Part shown: positions 8,779-17,925 of the stretch, one piece after another
How the letters are laid out: every line of letters begins with the position of its first letter
Position numbering within the stretch: the first letter of the stretch is position 1
DNA from: an uncultured Eubacteriales bacterium
GTDB lineage: Bacteria > Bacillota > Clostridia > Peptostreptococcales > Anaerovoracaceae
Direction: 5' to 3'
Length of the DNA: 64,000 nt
Assembly: GCA_900315125.1 (NCBI GenBank)
Contig: OMXT01000076.1
Coordinates: 1 to 64,000, forward strand
Notes under the pieces: model-generated
Databases searched by the model: none
What the model was told of the DNA's origin: nothing
The model's input: the letters and a program-made list of their open reading frames with translations, nothing else
Made by a program: the position numbers and the translations under genes

Positions 8779-10080
8779 TTATTCTTCTGTGTTTTCTTCC
8801 GAAACATCCTCATAGTCATTTGTCAGGTGGAGACGGTCGAGAATGTAGAAGATGATACCGAGGCCCATTCCTACGATTGTCGCGAGGCACATACCAGTCA
8901 GTTTGACGCTGCCGATCTGAATGAATGCTCCGGAAAGACCTGTGATGAATACAACGGAAGTCAGTGCGAGGTTCCGAGGTCTGGAGTAGTCGATGCGGGA
9001 GTCCACCATGAGACGGATTCCGGAGGCGGCGATCATCCCGTAAAGGAGAAAACTGACGCCTCCCATAACCGGGGCGGGGATCGTCTGAATGAGACCGGAT
9101 GCCTTTCCGATAAAGGACAGGCAGATGGAGAATACCGCAGCGCCTCCGATGACCCAGACGCTGTAAACCTTTGTTATTGCCATGACGCCGATGTTCTCGC
9201 CGTAAGTCGTTGTGGGAACGGATCCGCACAGACCGGACAGTACCGTTGAGATACCGTCAGAAATCAGTGAGCGGTGCAGACCGGGGTCTTCTAGAAGATT
9301 ATGTCCGACGATTTCCGAGGTGACGACCTGATGACCGATGTGCTCAGAGATGACGACAAGGGAAGCTGGGATAATAATCAGGATAGACTGCAGGCTGAAT
9401 TTTGGTGTGAGGAAATTGGGGAGAGCCAGCCAGGATGCGCTGCTGACAGCGCTGAAATCCACGATTCCCATGGCAAGTGCGAGACAGTAACCGACAACGA
9501 TGGCAATCAATATCGCTATTGCTGCGGCGAACCCGCGGAGAAGGATCTGACCGAATACCGCCATGGCAAGCGTCACAAGAAAGACGATGACAAAGCGCGG
9601 ATTTAAATGAGTATATGTAGCGCTAGTCACAATTCCGCCGTTCTGTGCCGCGTTTCCCGCAAGTTCCAGGCCGATCAGGGCAACAACGGGTCCCATGGCG
9701 GCAGGGGGCAGAACCACATCGATCCAGTGGACGCCTACGAATTTAATGATGACGGCAACCAGGATGAAAATAAGGCCGGTGACCACGAAGCCGCCCAGCG
9801 CATACTGATAACCGAGGTGCGGATCCTGAATGACCAGGAGCGCCGGCGATATAAACGCGAAGCTGGAACCGAGGTAAGCCGGAGATTTTCCCTGAGTAAT
9901 AAAAATAAAGATAAGTGTGCCAATGCCGTTCATGAGAAGTGCAATGGCAGGACTTATCCCTAAGATATACGGAACGAGAACGGAAGCGCTGAACATTGCA
10001 AATGTGTGCTGTATGCTCAGCGGGATACCCATGCTGAGAGGTACCTTCTCGTTTACCTGAATAATTCTTGTTTTGCTCAT
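8779..10080 (-). CDS. Uracil/xanthine permease (NCS2 family, UraA-like)
   Basis: Nucleobase:cation symporter in the cytoplasmic membrane, about 14 hydrophobic segments over 433 residues. It has the NCS2 opening (PLSIQHTFAMFSA) and the conserved central region with VVISEHIGHQ, whose Glu contacts the base in UraA. The ATG at 10080 is preferred over one 17 codons upstream because GGAGGAATT sits directly before it and the upstream extension lies over the promoter. Uracil is the likeliest substrate given UraA-like length and the QHTFA motif; xanthine cannot be excluded. It is transcribed alone, toward the sortase. Confidence 0.9.
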   Translation of the reverse strand: MSKTRIIQVNEKVPLSMGIPLSIQHTFAMFSASVLVPYILGISPAIALLMNGIGTLIFIFITQGKSPAYLGSSFAFISPALLVIQDPHLGYQYALGGFVVTGLIFILVAVIIKFVGVHWIDVVLPPAAMGPVVALIGLELAGNAAQNGGIVTSATYTHLNPRFVIVFLVTLAMAVFGQILLRGFAAAIAILIAIVVGYCLALAMGIVDFSAVSSASWLALPNFLTPKFSLQSILIIIPASLVVISEHIGHQVVTSEIVGHNLLEDPGLHRSLISDGISTVLSGLCGSVPTTTYGENIGVMAITKVYSVWVIGGAAVFSICLSFIGKASGLIQTIPAPVMGGVSFLLYGMIAASGIRLMVDSRIDYSRPRNLALTSVVFITGLSGAFIQIGSVKLTGMCLATIVGMGLGIIFYILDRLHLTNDYEDVSEENTEE

Positions 10081-10120
10081 AATTCCTCCATGATGATTGT
10101 TAACAAAAAAACCCTTAACC

Positions 10121-10149
10121 ATTATAGTCATTCAGGAAGGCATGCGCAA
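10121..10149 (-). promoter_or_regulatory. Promoter of the uracil permease gene
   Basis: On the minus strand TATAAT (10121-10126) lies 17 bases from TTGCGC (10144-10149). The -10 is perfect, the -35 poor. A T-run followed by GTTAACAATC lies between it and the gene, but no full attenuator hairpin could be drawn. Confidence 0.5.
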
Positions 10150-10187
10150 TATTTTTTTCAGGTAATGCATGGGCGGTACCGTCAGCG

Positions 10188-11120
10188 TCACCTTGCTGCA
10201 TAGGAATTTTCGTCAGAGAATATGATCGTTTTCCTGCGGCCGTCGAAGCCCGCTTCTGTGCGGGGAAAAATTCTGCGGACATCGTCGATATACGGTGCGG
10301 GATCCGGCATGGAAGGGCTGTAGTGGGTCAGCCACAGTTCTCCCGGCTGTGCTGCCAGACCGAGATGAGCAGCTTCCGGCATGGTCATGTGGCCCCATTC
10401 CCGGGCTTTGTCAATTTTCTCGTTATCCCCGTAGATCCCTTCCAGTATCATAAGGTCGCTGTCCTTTCCGTTTTCGCTTATTTCGGGAACAGGCCGCGTG
10501 TCTGTGGAGTAGAGGACTTTTATCCCTTTTCTCGGCGGACCCATGACCATGTCCGGCGTGTAAAGCCGGTCCCCGATCTGTATAGGTTCGTTTTTCTGGA
10601 GCATCTTCCAGCCGCGGACGGGTATGTCAAGCTCTCTTGCCCGCTGCGGATCAAACTTCCCCATACGGGGAACGGATATGGTGTAGCCCAGGCAGGGGAT
10701 CATATGCTTGACAGGAAAAGGATGGATCATCATATCGCCCGCGCTGAGGAACTGATCCGTCTCACCGCTCACTTCTGTTACCATAATATCGAAAGGAAGG
10801 GCGGGCGCAATAACGAGCAAAGCGCGGAGTATATCGATCAGGTTTGACGGACCGCAGATCGTAACCGGTTCTGTTCTCCCTGCGTTTCCCATAGAAAGAA
10901 GCAGTCCTGCAATGCCGGCGATATGGTCCGCATGAAAGTGGGTGATGCATATCATGTCGATGGGTTTGATCCTGCATTCTGCCTGGCTGAGGGCGATCTG
11001 GGTCCCCTCGCCGCAGTCGATCAGAACGGCATGGGATCCGCACCGGGCATAGAGGCAGGTAAGCCAGCGGTTCTTCAGAGGCACCATGCCGCCGGTTCCT
11101 GGAAGACAAATATCTAACAT
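10188..11120 (-). CDS. rnz: Ribonuclease Z
   Basis: tRNA 3'-processing endonuclease of the metallo-beta-lactamase fold. The zinc motif THFHADH is near residue 60, with downstream ligands in STDTRP, near GHMTMPEAA, and in LTHYSPS. The usual GDTRP reads TDTRP here. Length (310 residues) matches the short bacterial RNase Z. TAGGAG lies 8 bases before the ATG. The role is maturation of tRNA precursors lacking an encoded CCA; other metallo-hydrolase activity is possible but the overall pattern fits ElaC/Rnz. It lies between uracil permease and cysteine synthase on the same strand with gaps on both sides. Confidence 0.88.
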   Translation of the reverse strand: MLDICLPGTGGMVPLKNRWLTCLYARCGSHAVLIDCGEGTQIALSQAECRIKPIDMICITHFHADHIAGIAGLLLSMGNAGRTEPVTICGPSNLIDILRALLVIAPALPFDIMVTEVSGETDQFLSAGDMMIHPFPVKHMIPCLGYTISVPRMGKFDPQRARELDIPVRGWKMLQKNEPIQIGDRLYTPDMVMGPPRKGIKVLYSTDTRPVPEISENGKDSDLMILEGIYGDNEKIDKAREWGHMTMPEAAHLGLAAQPGELWLTHYSPSMPDPAPYIDDVRRIFPRTEAGFDGRRKTIIFSDENSYAAR

Positions 11121-11212
11121 TGCAATACTCCTAACGTTATAGTTTGTACCGGGATGCCCCGGGTCAGAGATCTTCTTTTTCCGGTTAGTATAACATAAAA
11201 GTCGAAACGGGA

Positions 11213-11236
11213 AAAGCGGCGCCGCAGCGCCGCTTT
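11213..11236 (-). terminator. Hairpin downstream of cysK
   Basis: AAAGCGGCG and CGCCGCTTT form a perfect 9-bp stem around a 6-base loop. On the minus strand the stem ends in TTTTCCCGTTT, a modest U-rich tail. It would end the cysK transcript before rnz. The gap 11237-11348 otherwise holds nothing recognisable. Confidence 0.5.
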
Positions 11237-11348
11237 AGGGTAAAAAAACAGTCCGTTATGTTTATAAAGGAGGTTTCCGGAGACGGGAACCCGTCAGAGT
11301 CGGGCGAATGGAACCAGCTCAGGAAAAAGCAATCAATTCAATCTGCTA

Positions 11349-12281
11349 TCAGTCCTGGAAAAGCGGTGTGGACAGGTAGCGGTCTCCCGTATCCGGCAGA
11401 AGAACAACGATGTTCTTTCCCTTGCCTTCCGGACGCTTTGCGATCTGGAGGCCTGCCCATGCAGCTGCTCCGGATGAAATGCCTACCAGGACTCCGTCAT
11501 TCTTGCCAATTTTCTTTCCTGTTGCGAATGCGTCGTCATTGCTTACGGTGATGACCTCATCATAGATCTTAGTATCCAGAACGTCTGGTACGAACCCTGC
11601 TCCGATTCCCTGGATCTTATGGCTTCCGGATCTTCCCTCGGACAGAACAGGGGAGTCAGCAGGTTCAACAGCGATGATCTTAACATCCGGGTTCTTTTCC
11701 TTCAGATATTTACCAACGCCCGTCAGTGTTCCGCCGGTACCGATGCCTGCGATGAAATAATCGACTTTTCCGTCTGTATCCTCGTAAATTTCCGGACCCG
11801 TTGTCTCATAATGAGCCTTGGGGTTTGCAGGGTTAACAAACTGACCCGGGATAAAGCTGTCCGGCGTCTCCTTAGCCAGTTCGTCAGCCTTGGCGATGGC
11901 GCCCTTCATGCCCTTGGCACCTTCCGTCAGAACAAGCTCAGCGCCATAGGCCTTCATGATCTGGCGTCTTTCTACAGACATGGTCTCCGGCATAACGATG
12001 ATGATGCGGTATCCTCTGGCGGCAGCAACGGAAGCGAGGCCGATACCAGTGTTTCCGGAAGTGGGCTCTATGATGACGGATCCCTTCTTCAGCTTGCCGG
12101 ATGCTTCTGCGTCGTCGATCATTGCCTTGGCGATTCTGTCCTTAACAGAACCGGCAGGGTTGAAGTACTCCAGCTTTGCCAGAAGCTTTGCATCGATTCC
12201 TTCTGCTTTCTCAAGGTTTGTGAGCTCGAGCAGCGGTGTCTTTCCAATTAACTGATCTGCGGATGTGTAAATATTAGCCAT
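11349..12281 (-). CDS. cysK: Cysteine synthase A (O-acetylserine sulfhydrylase)
   Basis: PLP enzyme making L-cysteine from O-acetylserine and sulfide. The PLP lysine is in NPAGSVKDR, the substrate loop is TSGNTGIG, and the glycine-rich phosphate cradle is [10 protein letters not shown]. The 310-residue length matches CysK. The ATG at 12281 is taken over one 18 codons upstream because AAGGAG precedes it and the family starts at MANIY-like sequence. It has a consensus promoter and a leader of about 200 bases that contains a small candidate leader ORF. It is divergent from mnmA, itself a sulfur-using enzyme. Confidence 0.95.
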   Translation of the reverse strand: MANIYTSADQLIGKTPLLELTNLEKAEGIDAKLLAKLEYFNPAGSVKDRIAKAMIDDAEASGKLKKGSVIIEPTSGNTGIGLASVAAARGYRIIIVMPETMSVERRQIMKAYGAELVLTEGAKGMKGAIAKADELAKETPDSFIPGQFVNPANPKAHYETTGPEIYEDTDGKVDYFIAGIGTGGTLTGVGKYLKEKNPDVKIIAVEPADSPVLSEGRSGSHKIQGIGAGFVPDVLDTKIYDEVITVSNDDAFATGKKIGKNDGVLVGISSGAAAWAGLQIAKRPEGKGKNIVVLLPDTGDRYLSTPLFQD

Positions 12282-12489
12282 AATGTTTCTCCTTTTCCTA
12301 ATAAAATCCTGTATTTCTTCTCCGGCTGCGGACACGATTCCCTGCCGGTCATTATTAACAATGTTGTTATTCGTTCATTACGCTATATATACGTCAGGCC
12401 CTACATCGGATGTTGAACCGTGAGCTGCGCATCTTATTAAATTCAAAATCGCTCACCTTTAATACCTACCTTTCCGATATGTTAATGGA
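12282..12489 (-). promoter_or_regulatory. Long cysK leader with a candidate 20-codon leader ORF
   Basis: The predicted transcript start near 12483 leaves about 200 untranslated bases. On the minus strand a GTG-started frame of 20 codons (12456 down to 12394) carries a Cys codon three codons before its stop. Its GTGAGC start can pair with GCTCAC about 30 bases later. No T-box motif or known riboswitch was recognised. Function is unproven. Confidence 0.3.
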
Positions 12490-12518
12490 ATTATATCGCG
12501 AATATATGTCTTTGTCAA
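12490..12518 (-). promoter_or_regulatory. Consensus SigA promoter of cysK
   Basis: On the minus strand TTGACA (12513-12518) and TATAAT (12490-12495) are both perfect and separated by 17 bases. Confidence 0.85.
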
Positions 12519-12596
12519 TATATATACGCCATGTTTTTTGTAAAACTGAAATAATCAGGTCCTGCAGGACAAAAACCTTTCTGAGCGTGTTGCATA

Positions 12597-12626
12597 TTGA
12601 CATAGAAGGTTTATTAATACTATACT
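12597..12626 (+). promoter_or_regulatory. Promoter of the mnmA operon
   Basis: TTGACA (12597-12602) and TATACT (12621-12626) with an 18-base spacer. An AAAGGAG ribosome site follows before the ATG at 12661. Confidence 0.75.
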
Positions 12627-12660
12627 TTTCACGTTATCACATCGCAGAAAGGAGCCGTTA

Positions 12661-13731
12661 ATGAAACGAGCACTGATCGCTATGAGCGGCGGAGTGGATT
12701 CCTCTGTTGCTGCATATATAATGAGGGAAAGAGGATACGACTGCATCGGCGCTACCATGCGTCTTTTTGAATTCGGCAATGACTGTGTGGCACGGGATAC
12801 GGTCTGCTGTTCGCTCAATGATGTGCACGATGCCCGGAACGTCTGCAATCTCATAGGAATACCCTATCACGTATATAACTTCCAGGCAGATTTCCGGAAG
12901 GAGGTCATCGACCGATTTATCCGCACCTATGAAAACGGAGGGACCCCCAATCCCTGCATAGACTGCAACCGATACCTGAAATTTGAAAGTCTTTACGATA
13001 AGGGCAGAGAACTGGGCTGCGAATATATTGCGGCAGGACATTATGCCCGGATCGAGCAGAATGAAGACGGCCGATGGTCACTGAAAAAGGCAGTTGATCT
13101 TTCGAAAGACCAGAGCTATGTATTATATTCACTGACGCAGCAGCAGCTTGCTCATACGGTTTTTCCACTTGGGAGCATGAAAAAGACGCAGACCCGCCGG
13201 GTAGCGGAAGAACAGGGCTTTGTTAATGCAAGGAAGCATGACAGCCAGGATATATGTTTCGTCCCGGATGGAGATTATGCCGCGGCGATCCGCCGTTTTA
13301 CGGGCAAGGACTATCCCCATGGAGATTTCGTAGACCAGGAGGGCAACGTCCTCGGGGAGCACCAGGGGATCATCCGCTACACGATCGGCCAGAGAAAAGG
13401 GCTGGGGCTGGCGCTGAAGAAACCCATGTACGTTCTGCGCAAGGATGTGGAGCACAATCAGGTGGTTCTGGCAGATAACAGCGATCTTTTTTCCAGGGAA
13501 CTGAACGGAACGGACTTTAACTGGATCGCCTGGGACAGGCCGCCGGCGGAATTCCGCTGCAGCGCGCGGATTCGCTATAACCAGAAAGAACAGCCGGCAA
13601 CCGTCACGGTGACCGGCGATCCCGGGAGCATCCGCCTTTGTTTCGATGAACCCCAGAGGGCTATCACGCCAGGCCAGGCGGTGGTGCTCTACGATGGTGA
13701 TTCCGTATTGGGCGGAGGGACGATACAATGA
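12661..13731 (+). CDS. mnmA: tRNA-specific 2-thiouridylase
   Basis: Adenylates and thiolates U34 of tRNAs for Lys, Glu and Gln using sulfur relayed from a cysteine desulfurase. The PP-loop SGGVDSSVA is at residues 9-17. The two catalytic cysteines are in TPNPCIDC and in SQDICFV. A C-terminal beta-barrel completes the usual length (356 residues). It normally sits with iscS/nifU genes in related bacteria. Here the downstream partner is instead the GTPase-nuclease fusion, whose ATG overlaps the mnmA stop by 4 bases (ATGA). Confidence 0.96.
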   Translation: MKRALIAMSGGVDSSVAAYIMRERGYDCIGATMRLFEFGNDCVARDTVCCSLNDVHDARNVCNLIGIPYHVYNFQADFRKEVIDRFIRTYENGGTPNPCIDCNRYLKFESLYDKGRELGCEYIAAGHYARIEQNEDGRWSLKKAVDLSKDQSYVLYSLTQQQLAHTVFPLGSMKKTQTRRVAEEQGFVNARKHDSQDICFVPDGDYAAAIRRFTGKDYPHGDFVDQEGNVLGEHQGIIRYTIGQRKGLGLALKKPMYVLRKDVEHNQVVLADNSDLFSRELNGTDFNWIAWDRPPAEFRCSARIRYNQKEQPATVTVTGDPGSIRLCFDEPQRAITPGQAVVLYDGDSVLGGGTIQ

Positions 13732-16379
13732 AAAAACTTACTGCAGGCATTCTGGCTCATGTAGACAGCGGGAAAACCACGCTGTCAGAGGCCTTATTAT
13801 ATAAAGCGGGACAGATCCGCCGTCTGGGAAGGGTGGATCACGGCGATTCATTTCTGGACGGGAACGTGCTGGAGCGGGAGCGGGGCATTACCATATTTTC
13901 CAAGCAGGCAGAAATGCAGTGGAAGGACACAGGAATCACGCTGCTCGATACGCCGGGCCACGTGGACTTTTCTGCTGAGATGGAACGGACTCTCTCTGTG
14001 CTGGATTGCGCGATTCTCGTGGTCAGCGCCAATGACGGCGTGCAGAGCCATACCCAGACTCTGTGGAAGCTGCTGAAACGTTATCGCGTGCCCACGCTGA
14101 TCTTTGTGAATAAAATGGACCTGGCGCTCCGGAGACAGGACGACATACAGAATGATCTCCGCAGAGATCTGGGAAACGGCTGCATCGATCTGGGAGCACG
14201 CATTATCGTCAAACAGGGGCAGAGCATCTATGACTCTGAAGAGAAGCGGGAGAGGGATCCCGAGGAACTGGAAAATGAGCTCACCCTTGCCAGCGATATA
14301 CTGACGGAGCAGCTGCTGGAGAACGGGAGCATCTCAGAGGAAGACATCGCGGGAGCAGTGATGCGTCGGGAAATATTCCCCTGTTATTACGGTTCTGCGC
14401 TGAAAATGACCGGCATATCAGAACTTCTGGATGGCATGTGCAGGTACATAAATGAGCCTTCCTTTAACAAAGCCTTCTCTGCCCGGGTCTTTAAAATCAT
14501 GCATGATGAGAACGGGGAACGCCTCACATTCTCTAAAATTACAGGCGGGTCCGTCGCTGTAAAGGACGAGATCAACGATCAGAAAATAAATCAGATCCGT
14601 ATCTATTCCGGACAGAAATACAGAATGACAGACCAGGCGGGCGCAGGGGACGTCTGCGCTTTCACGGGACTTGCGGATACATTCCCGGGACAGGGCCTGG
14701 GGGAGGAACCGGATGCTCCGGAAGAGAGCCTGGAACCTTATATGACATACCGGGTCATTCTGCCGAAAGAGGTGGATGTTCACCGGGCGTTCAGCCAGTT
14801 TCTGGAGCTGACGGAGGAGGACCCCATGCTCCGGTGCCAGTGGGATGAGCATCTCGGCGCTCTGACCATTCAGGTGATGGGCCAGGTGCAGCTTGAGATC
14901 CTGAAGAGCATCGTGAAGGAACGATACGGATATAAGCCGCAGTTTGATCAGGGACGGATCGTGTACCGGGAGACACTGGCGCCCGGCAGCGGTTCGGTCG
15001 AAGGTATCGGTCACTTTGAGCCCCTTCGGCACTATGCGGAGGTCCATCTGCTGCTGGAACCGGCGGAACGGGGATCGGGCGTCACTGTGACGAGCAGCGT
15101 CAGTGAGGATGAGCTTGACCGGAACTGGCAGCGGCTGATCCTGACTCACCTGATGGAAAAGCAGCACCGGGGCGTCCTGACGGGGGCGCCTCTTACCGAT
15201 GTAAAGATTACAGTTGCCGCTGGAAAAGCCCACAAAAAGCATACAGAGGGCGGCGATTTTCGCGAGGCAACATACCGTGCCGTCAGGAACGGACTGATGA
15301 AAGCGGAGAATATATTGCTTGAGCCGTGGATGGACTTCGTCATGGATGTGCCGTCAGAGAACACAGGGCGGGCGATTGCCGATATCCAGAAGATGCACGG
15401 AACATTCGGCGATCCGCTGACAGATGGTGAACGAACGGTCCTGAAGGGACAGGTCCCGGCTTCTGAAGCAGGGGACTACCCGACTGTACTTGCAGGGTAC
15501 ACAAAGGGCAGCGGTCATATCAGCCTTACGATGAGCGGTTACGCGCCCTGTCACGATCAGGAGGGCGTGGTCGCGGCGTCGGGTTATGATCCGCTGCGGG
15601 ATGTGGAAAATACGGCAGATTCTGTGTTCTGCCCCCACGGCAGTGCTGAGATCGTGCCATGGGATCAGGTGGAACAGAGAATGGCGCTTTCGTCTGTCCT
15701 TAAGAAGGGGACGGCTGCAGAAGCGGAAGATCTTGAAACGCGGGCGCGCCGATACAGCCAGGTCATGGCAAGCGATGGAGAGCTGATGGCTATATTTGAG
15801 AGAACATATGGCCCTGTTCGGCATGATCCTCTGACCGCGCCGGGGAGAAACAGGAGAAGGACGAAGCCCGCCAGACCGCCCAGAGAGGAAAGCGGAACAG
15901 AGAAAAAAGTCCGGATCCGAAATACGCGCCCTCAGGGTCCGACCTATATGCTGATCGACGGCTATAACCTGATTCACGCCTGGAAGGAGCTGGATCAGCT
16001 GGCTCAGAAAGATTTCAGCGCTGCCAGGGAAAGGCTGATCGATATCCTGTGCAACTATCAGGGGTTCACCCAGTATGAAGTGATCCTCGTGTTCGACGCA
16101 TATAAGGTGAAAGGCGGCATAGGATCCCAGGAAAAGGTTCGCAATATCAACGTGGTCTATACGAAAGAAGCGGAGACTGCGGACATGTATATAGAAAAAG
16201 TGACCCACGAGATTGCCCGGAAGTATGATACCAGAGTCGTTACCTCCGATGGGATGGAGCAGCTGATCATACTCGGCCACGGCGCCCTGCGGATATCATC
16301 CCGGGAGTTCGTGGAAGATGTGCTGGACATCGATGATGCGATCGCGGAGGCGATCGAAGAGCGGAACAGGGCTTTGTAA
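13728..16379 (+). CDS. Ribosomal-protection-type GTPase fused to a Rae1/YacP-like NYN nuclease domain
   Basis: The first 640 or so residues form an EF-G-like translation GTPase of the TetM/TetO group: P-loop AHVDSGKTT, RGITI, DTPGH, NKMD, and a domain IV/V tail resembling TetM (YTKGSGHISLTMSGY). A basic proline-rich linker (about 700-735) leads to an NYN/PIN-like domain (about 739-880). That domain has the acidic residues and motifs of YacP/Rae1: LIDGYNLIH near 742, VFDAY, AETADMYIE and VVTSD. B. subtilis Rae1 is a ribosome-associated endoribonuclease that cuts mRNA in the A site. The fusion would put GTPase-driven A-site access and cleavage in one chain. It is probably a housekeeping or rescue factor rather than a tetracycline-resistance gene, as nothing mobile is nearby. 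Overlap with mnmA implies translational coupling. Confidence 0.88.
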   Translation: MKKLTAGILAHVDSGKTTLSEALLYKAGQIRRLGRVDHGDSFLDGNVLERERGITIFSKQAEMQWKDTGITLLDTPGHVDFSAEMERTLSVLDCAILVVSANDGVQSHTQTLWKLLKRYRVPTLIFVNKMDLALRRQDDIQNDLRRDLGNGCIDLGARIIVKQGQSIYDSEEKRERDPEELENELTLASDILTEQLLENGSISEEDIAGAVMRREIFPCYYGSALKMTGISELLDGMCRYINEPSFNKAFSARVFKIMHDENGERLTFSKITGGSVAVKDEINDQKINQIRIYSGQKYRMTDQAGAGDVCAFTGLADTFPGQGLGEEPDAPEESLEPYMTYRVILPKEVDVHRAFSQFLELTEEDPMLRCQWDEHLGALTIQVMGQVQLEILKSIVKERYGYKPQFDQGRIVYRETLAPGSGSVEGIGHFEPLRHYAEVHLLLEPAERGSGVTVTSSVSEDELDRNWQRLILTHLMEKQHRGVLTGAPLTDVKITVAAGKAHKKHTEGGDFREATYRAVRNGLMKAENILLEPWMDFVMDVPSENTGRAIADIQKMHGTFGDPLTDGERTVLKGQVPASEAGDYPTVLAGYTKGSGHISLTMSGYAPCHDQEGVVAASGYDPLRDVENTADSVFCPHGSAEIVPWDQVEQRMALSSVLKKGTAAEAEDLETRARRYSQVMASDGELMAIFERTYGPVRHDPLTAPGRNRRRTKPARPPREESGTEKKVRIRNTRPQGPTYMLIDGYNLIHAWKELDQLAQKDFSAARERLIDILCNYQGFTQYEVILVFDAYKVKGGIGSQEKVRNINVVYTKEAETADMYIEKVTHEIARKYDTRVVTSDGMEQLIILGHGALRISSREFVEDVLDIDDAIAEAIEERNRAL

Positions 16380-16394
16380 TATAGAACAAATCTG

Positions 16395-16422
16395 TTGAGA
16401 AACACGGATTTCAGTGTATAAT
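16395..16422 (+). promoter_or_regulatory. Promoter of the M18 aminopeptidase gene
   Basis: TTGAGA (16395-16400) and perfect TATAAT (16417-16422) with a 16-base spacer. Confidence 0.65.
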
Positions 16423-16471
16423 AATAGCGTCGGCTTGTTGGGAGAGACAAATTATTCAGGGAGGCTTAATC

Positions 16472-17890
16472 ATGGAAAACCAAAACACATGGGAAAAATA
16501 TACGGATGAGCAGATATCTGCCTGCGACGCGTTCTGTAAAGATTATATAGATTTCCTCAGCAGCGGAAAGACGGAACGGGAATGTACAGAAATTATAAAA
16601 AAGGAAATAGAAGAAGCAGGATATACAGATCTGGACCGGCTGATCGACAGCGGAGAGCAGCTTAAGAAGGGCGATAAGGTCTACCGCGTCAACATGAACA
16701 AGGGCGTCGTCATGTTCAATATCGGTGAGGATCCTCTCACGGAGGGAATGAATATCCTGGGCGCCCATATCGATTCGCCCCGGCTGGATCTGAAGCAGAA
16801 CCCGCTCTACGCTGACGGCGGATTCGCGCTGATGGATACTCATTATTACGGCGGCATCAAGAAATACCAGTATGTGGCCCTTCCGCTGGCGCTTCACGGC
16901 GTCGTCTGCAAGAAGGACGGGAGCACGATCACACTGAATATCGGAGAGAAACCGGAAGATCCTGTATTCTTCGTTTCTGATCTTCTGATCCATCTCGCGC
17001 AGAAACAGATGGTGAAGAAGGCTTCTGAAGTAATAGAAGGAGAAGCCCTTGACATCATCGTGGGCAATAAACCTCTGAAGGTCGAGGAAGGTTCTGAAAA
17101 GGAAAATGATGAAAATAAGGAAGATCCCGTTAAGAATGGAGTGCTTGCGATCCTGAAGAGGGATTACGGCATAGACGAGGAGGACTTCCTTTCGGCAGAA
17201 CTGGAAGTAGTGCCTGCCGGTCCCGCACGGGAGGCAGGCTTCGACCGCAGCATGATCCTTTCCTATGGTCAGGACGACAGGGTCTGCGCTTACTCTTCTT
17301 ACCGGGCGATGCTGGATGTGCCTGATGTAAAAAGGACATCTTGCTGCATCCTGGTGGATAAAGAAGAGATCGGGAGCGTGGGAGCAACAGGTATGCAGTC
17401 CCGGTTCTTTGAGAATACCGTGGCAGAAGTGCTGGCGCTTGCCGGCGGTTATGACGATCTGAAACTGCGGCGCTGCCTTGCCCGCAGCACCATGCTGTCA
17501 TCCGACGTCAACAGTGGATTTGACCCCCTGTACGCGTCTGCCTATGATAAGAAGAACGCTTCTTTCCTGGGGCACGGCATCGTGATCAATAAATATACCG
17601 GGGCAAGAGGCAAGTCTGGATCGAACGACGCCAATGCGGAATATCTTGCGCATCTTCGCGATATTTTTGAACAGGAAGATGTGAATTATCAGACAGCGGA
17701 ACTGGGCAAAGTCGATCAGGGCGGCGGCGGAACCATTGCGTATATCATGGCTCTTTACGGCATGAATGTCATTGACAGCGGCGTTGCTGTGCTGAATATG
17801 CACGCGCCCTGGGAGGCCACGAGCAAGGCGGACGTTTATGAGACGGAAAGAGGTTATGTCGCTTTCCTTAAACATGCGAAACGGCTGTAA
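16472..17890 (+). CDS. M18-family metallo-aminopeptidase
   Basis: Cytosolic zinc aminopeptidase that trims N-terminal residues from peptides; family members often prefer acidic or neutral residues. Metal-site segments of M18 enzymes are visible: [33 protein letters not shown] and NMHAPWE, plus the late [12 protein letters not shown] block. Length (472 residues) fits the family. An acidic insert (about 207-220, rich in Glu, Asp and Lys) is somewhat longer than usual. GGGAGG precedes the ATG and it has its own promoter. It lies 35 bases before the metA-kinase fusion. Confidence 0.92.
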   Translation: MENQNTWEKYTDEQISACDAFCKDYIDFLSSGKTERECTEIIKKEIEEAGYTDLDRLIDSGEQLKKGDKVYRVNMNKGVVMFNIGEDPLTEGMNILGAHIDSPRLDLKQNPLYADGGFALMDTHYYGGIKKYQYVALPLALHGVVCKKDGSTITLNIGEKPEDPVFFVSDLLIHLAQKQMVKKASEVIEGEALDIIVGNKPLKVEEGSEKENDENKEDPVKNGVLAILKRDYGIDEEDFLSAELEVVPAGPAREAGFDRSMILSYGQDDRVCAYSSYRAMLDVPDVKRTSCCILVDKEEIGSVGATGMQSRFFENTVAEVLALAGGYDDLKLRRCLARSTMLSSDVNSGFDPLYASAYDKKNASFLGHGIVINKYTGARGKSGSNDANAEYLAHLRDIFEQEDVNYQTAELGKVDQGGGGTIAYIMALYGMNVIDSGVAVLNMHAPWEATSKADVYETERGYVAFLKHAKRL

Positions 17891-17925
17891 ATAAGATTAC
17901 AGCCAGGGAATGGAGGCAAGGATAT

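Noticed and set aside
8827..9249. Plus-strand frames opposite the uracil permease
   Set aside because: Acidic, Gly- and Asp-rich shadow typical of a membrane protein gene read backwards.
11258..11551. Plus-strand frame with AAAGGAGG nearby
   Set aside because: The AAAGGAGG lies inside the frame, not before its start, and most of the frame overlaps cysK in antisense.
13728..16379. Acquired tetracycline-resistance gene
   Set aside because: The GTPase resembles TetM, but the NYN fusion, coupling to mnmA and lack of mobile DNA argue for a resident factor. Resistance cannot be ruled out without testing.
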